IMG/VR virus record: IMGVR_UViG_3300022925_000057
Span: 1 to 39,504 of that record
Reading direction: 5' to 3' (one strand)
Source of the DNA: a virus
DNA length: 39,504 nucleotides
Shown piece by piece: positions 6,129 to 14,000 of this stretch (the first letter of the stretch is position 1; every line of letters starts with the position of its first letter). A program made the position numbers and the translations under genes. The notes beneath the pieces were generated by a model that saw only the letters and a list, made by a program, of their open reading frames with translations, ran no database searches and was not told where the DNA came from.

Positions 6129-6345
6129 CGTTCTTTCTCCTATACTCTTCCCATATCTGAGCAACCATATCTACCTCTGGAGGGCGTGTATATGGTTCAG
6201 GTGTCTTACTCTTCCAGGCATCAATTTGCTCCTGTGTGGGAACTTTTATACTAAATGCTGTGCCCTCTTCAATGAACTCTTCGTTCATCTTCTTATATGT
6301 ATCAACTGTAATCTTATCAAATTCAGTCTCTTTGTCTCCAGTCAT
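6118..6345 (-). CDS. Hypothetical protein, 75 aa
   Basis: A 75-residue acidic, helical protein (MTGDKETEFDKITVD...). It overlaps both neighbours, which indicates translational coupling within the operon. Function unknown. Confidence 0.75.
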   Translation of the reverse strand: MTGDKETEFDKITVDTYKKMNEEFIEEGTAFSIKVPTQEQIDAWKSKTPEPYTRPPEVDMVAQIWEEYRRKNDAK

Positions 6346-6640
6346 CGCTTCTATCCTGCTTGAACCAATCTACAATTTCATCAGCACTACCGAACCCCGT
6401 TCTATGATTGGATGGGTCGGGGTCTCCTAATCCCATCCTATTCATAAAATCGTCAAGTCCACCCTCCTTCATATCAGGATTAGCAGCTTGTCTACGTGCT
6501 TTTCTTAACCATTCACGAGCAGTTGTATTTGCCTTTGATAACTTCTCTGCCCATATCATGTCCTCAAGTTTTACATCTTCTCCATTAGCAATACATTTAC
6601 AGATAAACTCCAAGCGGAGTCTGTATTGAGTAGATAACAT
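6323..6640 (-). CDS. Conserved cyanophage hypothetical protein, 105 aa
   Basis: A 105-residue protein with a basic helical first half (RLRLEFICKCIANGED, EWLRKARRQA) and an acidic second half ending DDWRQRD, including GDPDPSNHRTGF. I recall this as a conserved protein of cyanomyoviruses but know no activity. An AATAAATA late-type motif lies 21 nt upstream, and it heads a coupled run of genes to the left. Confidence 0.8.
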   Translation of the reverse strand: MLSTQYRLRLEFICKCIANGEDVKLEDMIWAEKLSKANTTAREWLRKARRQAANPDMKEGGLDDFMNRMGLGDPDPSNHRTGFGSADEIVDWFKQDRSDDWRQRD

Positions 6641-6660
6641 AACTTTATGTTTCTTTGTTT

Positions 6661-6900
6661 TTATTTATTTTTTTCGTCGAAGTATTTCTTCAGGTTCTTT
6701 GCCAGTTTCATATTTCGACGCCACATAAAATATTTTACCACAGGATTCTCTGGGTTCTGTGTCATCCACCACCAACGCTGTTTTATTTTAGCGTTTACTA
6801 ACTCAATGACATAATAAAAAGCGGCAGCAACGTTTTTGTCAGTGAAGACAAAGTACGCTACTACCACAAATAATCCGAACCAGACACCTTGAGCGTTCAA
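6661..6900 (-). CDS. Membrane protein, 79 aa
   Basis: A 79-residue protein with one or two N-terminal hydrophobic segments (residues 5-21 and about 24-36) followed by a Trp-rich, lysine-rich tail. Its TTG start overlaps the preceding TGA (TTGA), implying reinitiation from the upstream gene. Probably inner-membrane; function unknown. Confidence 0.7.
   Translation of the reverse strand: MNAQGVWFGLFVVVAYFVFTDKNVAAAFYYVIELVNAKIKQRWWWMTQNPENPVVKYFMWRRNMKLAKNLKKYFDEKNK
6662..6669 (-). promoter_or_regulatory. AATAAATA late-type motif
   Basis: Lies 21 nt upstream of the 105-residue gene and overlaps the preceding stop codon. It sits in an A-rich stretch, so chance occurrence is possible. Confidence 0.35.
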
Positions 6901-7076
6901 CTGAATTCCTCTTGGCGACGCAATTCAAGGTAATCAATTACCTCTTGCCTCCACTCCATAAGTTCATTAAAACACTCATTTTCATGAGCAAATGAACGGA
7001 GATTGGAATCTGGTTCTAGAACACTTTCAATGAATACATCCAGTGCATCACGTCTTTTCTCATGTTTGCTACTCAT
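6897..7076 (-). CDS. Hypothetical protein, 59 aa
   Basis: A 59-codon frame (MSSKHEKRRDALDVFIESV at the start) with charged helices. It fits exactly between its neighbours with ATGA at its start and TTGA at its end, which strongly supports it as a gene. Function unknown. Confidence 0.7.
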   Translation of the reverse strand: MSSKHEKRRDALDVFIESVLEPDSNLRSFAHENECFNELMEWRQEVIDYLELRRQEEFS

Positions 7077-7306
7077 CGTTTCCTTTTGTTGAGTGTTTTT
7101 AGTTGATTCTTAATAAAATCAACAGATTGTTTATAGGTATTAAAATCTTTGACATATTTACCATTATGTATAACGGCGAACCCTTTCTTACCCACAAAAG
7201 GAACCGCTGCCCACATACCATCGTTGGTACAATATCCTTGAGGATCTCCAGGTTTGGGATCTAAGATACCTGGGCAGTCTATAAACGGTTTCTGAAACTT
7301 ACTCAA
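7073..7306 (-). CDS. Hypothetical protein, 77 aa
   Basis: A 77-residue basic protein (start MSKFQKPFIDCPGILDPK) with two cysteines and a lysine-rich C-terminus ending LNKRKR. The start codon is TTG, overlapping the preceding TGA, and the stop overlaps the next ATG. Function unknown. Confidence 0.65.
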   Translation of the reverse strand: MSKFQKPFIDCPGILDPKPGDPQGYCTNDGMWAAVPFVGKKGFAVIHNGKYVKDFNTYKQSVDFIKNQLKTLNKRKR

Positions 7307-7443
7307 AACTTAGCATTAACACTCATAACAGTTGCTTTGGGATTGCGTGCTAGTGCAGTTTCTTTAGCATCCTGATAATCACGAGCATGAACAGTCTCAT
7401 AGAAGACTTTACCTGCAACATAGAGTTTGACTTCGCAAATCAT
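7303..7443 (-). CDS. Small protein, 46 aa
   Basis: A 46-codon frame beginning MICEVKLYVAGKVFYETV and ending VMSVNAKF. It has a plausible strand-helix-strand pattern and lies 25 nt after the TGCCCTATAAT element at 7469-7479. It heads a four-gene coupled chain ending at 6661. The family is not recognised. Confidence 0.7.
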   Translation of the reverse strand: MICEVKLYVAGKVFYETVHARDYQDAKETALARNPKATVMSVNAKF

Positions 7444-7468
7444 GGTGATTTCCTTTGAATACCTTAGT

Positions 7469-7479
7469 ATTATAGGGCA
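7469..7479 (-). promoter_or_regulatory. TGCCCTATAAT promoter element, copy 5
   Basis: Exact copy of the shared 11-mer with TATAAT at 7469-7474. Two further CTCTGCCC units lie directly upstream. Confidence 0.6.
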
Positions 7480-7505
7480 GAGTGGGGCAGAGTCAGGGGC
7501 AGAGT
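7475..7505 (-). repeat. Three direct copies of ACTCTGCCC
   Basis: The 9-mer ACTCTGCCC (minus strand) occurs at 7475-7483, 7485-7493 and 7497-7505, the first overlapping the TGCCCTATAAT element. It lies in the gap between the methyltransferase stop and the promoter. Confidence 0.8.
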
Positions 7506-7514
7506 GGACAGTTA

Positions 7515-8333
7515 TTAAATTGGCAACCGTGCCATCCGCTGCTCCACTCTCCGCATGGCAATATCGTAATACTTTTCATCAATCTCAAAACCGATGAAGT
7601 TTCTATCACTCTCCATTGCCATTGCAGCAGTGGTGCCTGCTCCCATGAAAGGATCGAGCACTAAATCACCCTCTTCACTCCATGTTTTGATGTGATCTGT
7701 GGCAAGTGCCTCAGGATACATTGCAGGATGCTCAAAAGCATAATTATCCCTTGTTGTAAATCCTTTGCCATTGTTGTAGCGCCAGATATTATTACGAGGA
7801 GAATATGCAGGAGTTGGCTTTTGCTTACGTTCGACAAGGTTGCCATCCTTGTCACGATAAGTTCCCTTACCCCAGTTAGTATGTCCTGCCCACTTGTTTG
7901 GTTTATCGGCAATCAGATTTGCAGTCTTTGGTTTCACCCTCTTACTGAAGACAAACATGTATTCAAAGATTTGAGAATACCGATTGCTGTCCTTTCTTGC
8001 GGGGAAAGAACTACCATTCTTCTCATAAATCATGGTGTCATGAAGAAGAAAACCCAACTCTCCAAAGTATAGTGCCTGACGGAATGATGACATACTTTCA
8101 CCACCCTTGATGACTGCATCACCAACAACCCATACAACTACACCACCAACTTTCATCACACGATACAACTCTTGTGCAACTTGTTTGAATACTTCAAAGT
8201 CCCACTTGGATGAATCGTTATAAGTTCTCAAGTCATCATAGGGAGGTGATGTGACACATAAGTCCACAGACTCTGCATCCATCCGTTGCATCCCAGTGAT
8301 ACAATTTTCCTTGTAAACTTGATTGATTTCCAT
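7515..8333 (-). CDS. DNA methyltransferase, beta-class N4-cytosine/N6-adenine type
   Basis: A 272-residue methyltransferase that transfers a methyl group from S-adenosylmethionine to an exocyclic amine of DNA. The catalytic motif SPPY is at residues 29-32, and the AdoMet-binding motif DPFMGAGTT is near 227-235. Catalysis-first order marks the beta class, and SPPY is more typical of N4-cytosine enzymes. There is no restriction endonuclease partner beside it, so it probably protects phage DNA or marks it for expression. The ATG is 23 nt downstream of a TATAAT box. Confidence 0.88.
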   Translation of the reverse strand: MEINQVYKENCITGMQRMDAESVDLCVTSPPYDDLRTYNDSSKWDFEVFKQVAQELYRVMKVGGVVVWVVGDAVIKGGESMSSFRQALYFGELGFLLHDTMIYEKNGSSFPARKDSNRYSQIFEYMFVFSKRVKPKTANLIADKPNKWAGHTNWGKGTYRDKDGNLVERKQKPTPAYSPRNNIWRYNNGKGFTTRDNYAFEHPAMYPEALATDHIKTWSEEGDLVLDPFMGAGTTAAMAMESDRNFIGFEIDEKYYDIAMRRVEQRMARLPI

Positions 8334-8356
8334 GAAAAGAGAGTTGGGTATCCTAC

Positions 8357-8375
8357 ATTATAGCACACATGTCAA
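8357..8375 (-). promoter_or_regulatory. Extended -10 promoter of the methyltransferase gene
   Basis: Reads TTGACATGTGTGCTATAAT, with an extended -10 box TGCTATAAT and TTGACA only 7 nt upstream. The TGA of the helicase stop is inside TTGACA. It has the same layout as 2112-2130. Confidence 0.6.
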
Positions 8376-9538
8376 CGGCGGACAACCGACACTGCTGCCT
8401 CACCCCGCTCAAACACAGTGTCTACGACTGCCTGAACGCTCCGTGCGGTGCTGATACCCACCTTGTCATAAACAGGCACGCAAACCAGTCCAAACGTCTT
8501 CTCAGCGCCTCCCAGACGGATGACACGCCCGATTGACTGACTGATACCGATATAATCCATGTTACGCATGAACAACACAGCTTCTAGTCCCTTAACATTG
8601 ATGCCTTCAGACAGAATAGAATGATGCAAAACAACAAACTTTTTGTGTGAAGTGCGTCCCCAACTGTTCAGAGTGGCAAAGAATACATCACGAGTAACTT
8701 TCTGTCCGTCAATCACAGCACCAGTCTTACTGGTAATATACATGACAGAATAACCACGATGTTTCATTTGCTGAGCAAAGTCAGACTGTGAAATCAATTG
8801 AGTAATCTGCTTTGTAGAGCGAGCACAGACAAGAATCTTACTAAGAGAGTTGTCATCAATAGTCTCAAGTAGATTCTGTGAATCACTAAGTTTGAAATCA
8901 CCCTGAGGCAATTCCTTGACAACAACCTTAGGAGGAAGAATATAACCTTCTTCTACCAACTTAGGAGCAGGAACATTACAAATGACATTGCCATAAACCT
9001 CTCCGTCATTCATGCCTGGTTTGAATACAGTCAGTGAGTGCTTAGGCGTAGCAGTAAAGAAGTAAGCACGACTAGAGTTAGCACTGAAGAACTCAGTAGC
9101 AGGAAAGAAATTGCGCTGACAGGAGTTATGTGCTTCATCAAAATAAATGGTATCTACGTTGATACCTGCCTCTTGAATACGATGCAGAGAGTGATAGGTA
9201 GTAAAGATTAGTTGGTGAGCACCAAGATCCTTAGAAATAGCATTGAGAAATTTGATATGATTAGATTTAGTGGTGCTACGATGCTTAGTCTCACCACTAT
9301 GAACGTGAAGAACGTTCACATCATCAATAAGTTCTAAGAACTCGGAACAGAGTTGATTCGCCAACAATATACGAGGAGCAACAACAACAATAGTCTTAGG
9401 ATTGTTACTCTGTAGTTCTTTCTTAGCATCTTCAATCATGCAAATTGTCTTACCACCCCCAGTGGGGATAATAATCTGCCCTTTATCATGCACCAGCATG
9501 GCATCCAGAGCAGTCTGCTGGTGTGGGCGGAGTTGCAT
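8372..9538 (-). CDS. SF2 DNA helicase (SSL2/UvsW-like)
   Basis: A 388-residue superfamily 2 helicase. Walker A is IPTGGGKT (about 24-31), the Walker B box is DEAH (134-137), motif III is TAT (162-164), and the C-terminal motif VI is QSIGRVIR. Cyanophages use such proteins in branched-DNA processing and recombination-dependent replication. At 388 residues it is shorter than T4 UvsW (587), lacking an N-terminal extension, so a gene symbol is withheld. I choose ATG at 9538 because GAGG lies 5 nt before it; the GTG one codon earlier is too close. Confidence 0.88.
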   Translation of the reverse strand: MQLRPHQQTALDAMLVHDKGQIIIPTGGGKTICMIEDAKKELQSNNPKTIVVVAPRILLANQLCSEFLELIDDVNVLHVHSGETKHRSTTKSNHIKFLNAISKDLGAHQLIFTTYHSLHRIQEAGINVDTIYFDEAHNSCQRNFFPATEFFSANSSRAYFFTATPKHSLTVFKPGMNDGEVYGNVICNVPAPKLVEEGYILPPKVVVKELPQGDFKLSDSQNLLETIDDNSLSKILVCARSTKQITQLISQSDFAQQMKHRGYSVMYITSKTGAVIDGQKVTRDVFFATLNSWGRTSHKKFVVLHHSILSEGINVKGLEAVLFMRNMDYIGISQSIGRVIRLGGAEKTFGLVCVPVYDKVGISTARSVQAVVDTVFERGEAAVSVVRR

Positions 9539-9561
9539 CACTTCCTCATTACGATAAACAT

Positions 9562-9567
9562 ATTATA
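9562..9567 (-). promoter_or_regulatory. TATAAT box before the helicase gene
   Basis: A perfect -10 hexamer 23 nt before the helicase ATG, directly following a 7-bp inverted repeat. No matching -35 box. Confidence 0.4.
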
Positions 9568-9568
9568 A

Positions 9569-9599
9569 CACAGAGCTGCCTCTACCGGCGAACTCTGTG
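9569..9599 (-). repeat. Inverted repeat between the fibre and helicase genes
   Basis: CACAGAG and CTCTGTG, separated by 17 nt that include a nested GCC/GGC pair, form a perfect 7-bp stem. It lies about 63 nt after the fibre stop and abuts TATAAT. It may be a terminator or an operator. There is no strong T-run. Confidence 0.5.
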
Positions 9600-9661
9600 A
9601 CAGTTATTTAAGTGACCTAGACTCTCATCTCCAACCGGGACAAAGGTAGTCTACAGGGTTT

Positions 9662-11068
9662 TTATACCAGTGTCAAGCTAGTGCTAGCACCACCAACAGT
9701 AAAGGTTAATGTAGAACCAGAAACACTAATTACAACAGGATCTCCTGTACCACTGGTAAATCCACCAGCAGCAGTAACTACACCAACAAAGTCTTGTGTG
9801 CTACTAACAGTATTATCTTGTACTGTTATATTAGTTCCAGCAACAATAGAGGTGACTACTCCTGTTAAACTAGAACCATCACCAGTTGTTGTAAGATAAG
9901 TGTTACTATCAACAGAACCATCTGCTTTCAAGAACTGACTAGATGTTCCATCAACTTTTTCAATGGTGGTTGCTGATATGATACCCGAAACAGAAACATT
10001 ACCAATGACATCAAGTTTTTCTGTTGGTGTAGTTGAATCAATACCAAGATTTCCTGCTTGTGTCAGAACCATTGCACGGTTCGAGCCATTTGTCATGAAG
10101 TTAAATGCAGTACCTAAACCACTTGGATTCAGATAGAAGTTAACATTGCCAGTGGCATAGTTAATAAAGTCTAGAGATGCATCTGTACTCTGTGGGAATG
10201 AACCGCCACTGTTACCATGTCCATAGCGAATTTGTCCACCATCTGTAGTCGGACTAATATTTCTTCCAACATTAATGATTGCTTCATTATCACCGTCACT
10301 GGTAACTGATATAGATGAAATACCAGTCTTTCTTACATGAAGTTGAGAGAATGCTGTATCAGTACCAATACCAAGTGAGTCTATACGGGCACGGGTTGTT
10401 GCCGTTAAAACACCAACACTTGCTTGACTAACAGTAATACTCGCTGACTCTGTGATACTAGATGCAGTGGTTGCAGTTCCAGATAAGGCAGCAGTGATTG
10501 TTCCTGCACTGAAGTTTCCACCAGCATCTCTAGCAACAATTGTGCTTGCAGTATTTCCTGAGTCTGCAGTTGTTGCACTATTAGGAATGCTAGTTAAGTT
10601 AGCACCAGAACCAGTAAAGGTAGTGGCAGTTAGAACGCCAGTGACACTAACATTACCTGCTACGGTAAATTCGACATCAGAACCACCAGGACTGGAGGTT
10701 GTATTAATACCAACTTTTGATGATGTATGAAGTCCTACTCCACCATTATCAGTGATGAATGTTGTTCTAGCAAATCCAATTATATTATCAACGATTTCAC
10801 CACCACCCAACTGCAACTGAGCAGCAGTGACAATACCAACTACATTTGCATTAGATGCAGTAAATTGTGCAAAAGTTCCTATACCAGTAACCTGCAACAG
10901 ATTAGTTGTTACAAGTCCTGTGACTCTAGTGTCTCCATAAACATTTAACAAATACCCTGAAGGAATCGATGTGCCGATTCCAACAAGACCGTTTGAGTTT
11001 ACAACAAAGTTGTCATTATCAACCTGAAGTCCAGTTCTAAAATTGAATGACTTACGGATATTTGCCAT
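9662..11068 (-). CDS. Tail fibre-like structural protein, 468 aa
   Basis: A 468-residue repetitive protein rich in Gly, Thr, Ser and Val. It has periodic units such as VTGVLTATTF, GIGT and VSGIISATT, typical of trimeric beta-structured fibres, and starts MANIRKSFNFRTGLQVDNDN. It is probably a virion fibre or whisker component. The ATG is 13 nt after a GATAAATA late motif that overlaps the previous stop. Receptor binding is inferred only from its composition and neighbour. Confidence 0.75.
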   Translation of the reverse strand: MANIRKSFNFRTGLQVDNDNFVVNSNGLVGIGTSIPSGYLLNVYGDTRVTGLVTTNLLQVTGIGTFAQFTASNANVVGIVTAAQLQLGGGEIVDNIIGFARTTFITDNGGVGLHTSSKVGINTTSSPGGSDVEFTVAGNVSVTGVLTATTFTGSGANLTSIPNSATTADSGNTASTIVARDAGGNFSAGTITAALSGTATTASSITESASITVSQASVGVLTATTRARIDSLGIGTDTAFSQLHVRKTGISSISVTSDGDNEAIINVGRNISPTTDGGQIRYGHGNSGGSFPQSTDASLDFINYATGNVNFYLNPSGLGTAFNFMTNGSNRAMVLTQAGNLGIDSTTPTEKLDVIGNVSVSGIISATTIEKVDGTSSQFLKADGSVDSNTYLTTTGDGSSLTGVVTSIVAGTNITVQDNTVSSTQDFVGVVTAAGGFTSGTGDPVVISVSGSTLTFTVGGASTSLTLV

Positions 11069-11081
11069 TATAGTTTTTAGT

Positions 11082-11089
11082 TATTTATC
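11082..11089 (-). promoter_or_regulatory. GATAAATA late-type promoter motif
   Basis: T4-like late motif 13 nt before the 468-residue fibre gene, overlapping the TAA of the long fibre gene. Confidence 0.5.
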
Positions 11090-14000
11090 GGATTCTTATA
11101 ATGTAATATAATCCCATATATGGTGGAAGGTTTGCATCAGTTCCAGAAGAACCTTGACTATTAACAGTCACACTGTGCTGGTGCCCAGCGTGGGTGGAAG
11201 TGTTACCACCATTGGCAGCATAACCAGAACCAAACTGAACATTGTTGCCACCAAATCCAACGTTACCACCAATAGAGTGACTGTGTGAACCAGCAGTGGC
11301 AGTGCTTGCTGTATGAGTGTGTGACACCACTATAGCGTCTTTGCTACCACCAGTTCCACCCTGACTATAATCATCACCAGCACCAACAGGGAATCTATTT
11401 TGTAAGTTTGGTAGGTTGAAGGTGGTTGAACCATCACCAGATCCATATGTGGTTCCCAAAATCGTGAACAAGTTAGCGTATGTTGTTCTTGAAAGTGCCG
11501 CACCATTGCACTGTCTCCATGTTGCTGTGGGCCAGCTATCTGTTCCACCAGGCCACAACATGATGCTTCCAATTGGTGATATGTTTGGAACATCCAATTC
11601 ATCGGCAGTAATCTTTCCAGTTGCCTCAAAGTCACCATCAACTTCTGTATGTGTTCCGATGGCAACTTTATTGCCAACAGGAGCATCAATCTTCAAATCA
11701 CCACTGGTAGAATTAATTGTACTTGTGCTTCCATTAATGGTAACATCACCCGCAGTTATGTTTGCTGCTGTTATTGTCTTACCAACACCAACTCCACCAG
11801 TAACTATGAGTGCTCCAGTTTTAGTGCTGGATGAATCAGTCTCATCAGTAATTCTAACCTGATCGTTGAATCTTGTATTGTTATTGAATGTGACGGGTCC
11901 ATCAAACTGTGATAAGAGTTGATTAGAAGCTCCACCCTCAACTACAAGATTATTCTTAATAATAACTTCATCAAAGACTACACTGAGTGTAGCAGGATCT
12001 TGTCCAGTGACTGTTGGGATTGGCGTATCAAATGTGATTTCTTCACCAGTTGCAGAAGACTTCTTCTGGTTACCAACAAAGAAATCACCTTTGTTGTTCA
12101 TACCAGTGTATACTACAGTACCACCAGCTCTTTCTTGTGCCTGTGTTAAAAACTCTTCTGTTTCAGTTGGTGCTCTATCCTGAAGTTGAGGAAGTCCAGT
12201 AGAGTAGTTACCAGGACCGAAACCAAGATATTCAAATGTATGTCCAGAAGCACGAACGATTGAAGGTCTACGGAATTCAATTGAAGGAACTTTTATCTTC
12301 TTGATTAAAGAACCATTGACGTGTGCTGTCTGTCTAGAACCAAGTGCTCCACGAATAACGGTGAGTTCATCACTATTCAAACCACTAAGAGTGCTGCTAG
12401 CAACTCTCATGATTTCATTATCAATTTGAATGTAAGAACCAAGTGGGAATCTGGTTGCAGTTCCTAACCCAACATGACTTACAGAGAATGCTGTATCTGT
12501 TGTTGTTACTGCTTCAGATAGGGTTAAAATATCCCCATCAAAGATGGTAATCGCTCTTGCCTCAAGATTTTCATTTCCAACATTAGAATCGCCAGAATTA
12601 GAGGATAAACCGTGCTTCAGAATGAATCCAGAAGTGGTACTAATTCCAGAACTAATTGTGAATGTAGAGATACCAACTTTTGTCGCAACAATAAAATCAC
12701 CAAGATTATTGTTCTCGGTATCAAGAACTCTAAACTTATTACCAACAGTCAATCCATGAGGTTCACCTGATGTGAATGTGCTGATACCACCAGAAGACGT
12801 TGCAGTAAATGCTTGTGATGGAGAGACAACCAGTGCATACTGATCTGCAGTGATGAGTGTATCACCTGCAGTCTTAGCGATGGAAATCTGATTAGCGGCA
12901 GGAACTGAATTGATACGATAGTAGGTATCTGATGTTGTTCCAGCACCAGTGAACTGAACTACTTGTCCTATAGAAGTTGTAATACCACCAGTGGAGACTG
13001 TAACTTCAGCACCAGAGAATCCATCAATGTCTAATACTTCACCAGCAGCATATCCAGAACCTGGAGATACAATAGTTGCAACACCAACAGCACCACCCGA
13101 AACATTAATGTTTGCTGTGGCACCATCCCATGTAGATGTTCCATTGTTTAGCAGTTTTACGTTAAAGTGATTGCCGTTTGCAAATCCACTTCCTGCATTT
13201 GTAACACTTACATCAACAATACCATCCAATCCATGTCTTCTATCGAAGGTAATTGTGGTAATACCAGGAGTGGCATTGTTGACTGAGGAAATATCAAGTC
13301 CAACTCCAAATTTTGTTAGAAGTGTATCAGACGCTTCTCTAGTAACACTCTTCTTAAGATCGTTAGTTGTGACATCTCCAAGTGGAGATCTTAGAGCGAA
13401 TGACTTAGCAGAATTTGGATTATCATTAATGTTATCTCTATCCAATTGTGGATACAAGTCCACGACATTCTGACTATATTTTAAGTCAGTAAATTCTACA
13501 GGAACTGCACTATCAGCTTTCAGAACATAGAGATGATAGATGCCATTTTGTTCTCCATCATCATACTCAGAAACCACTTCATTTCTGTAAATATTAAGGT
13601 TGGCTTTTAAGTCAATTCTATCAAATCTTGGAAGAGATGTGGTTCTCTGTGTGGTGTCATTTGTAAATGTACCAGGGGTTCTAGTGCTCAAAGCATACTT
13701 AAAGGTTAAGTCATCAGTAATCTCAGTGACTGTAAACTTACCATTATATCCCTTATTAAAGTCTCCAGTGCTGCTCAGTGTGCTATCAGTGACATTTCTG
13801 ATATTGACATCATCACCTAAAGTAAGGTTGTGAGGTTGTTCAGTAATAACCGTTACAACATCAGATGAGAATGAACATGTGCTAATGAATCTTGGATTTC
13901 TTGAGAAATCGTAATCTGTAGAATCAATAGAAGTTTTAGTAAAATCAGCGTCTGTTCCGAATCCAGTTGTGCTAGATTCTTGGATGATAAATGCTGACTC

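Noticed and set aside
7475-7505. Repeats considered as a CRISPR array or iterons
   Set aside because: Units are only 9 nt without spacers of regular size and they merge into a promoter.
8372-9538. Calling the helicase uvsW
   Set aside because: It lacks about 200 residues of the T4 protein, and SF2 relatives in phages are too diverse for a safe symbol.
9569-9599. Inverted repeat as a rho-independent terminator after the fibre gene
   Set aside because: It lacks a T-run and has a weak, bulged stem, so it is kept only as an inverted repeat.
11416-11862. Plus-strand 148-codon frame inside the 1760-residue fibre
   Set aside because: It is a shadow of the minus-strand coding sequence, with hydrophobic repeats from reversed Thr/Ser codons and no ribosome binding site.
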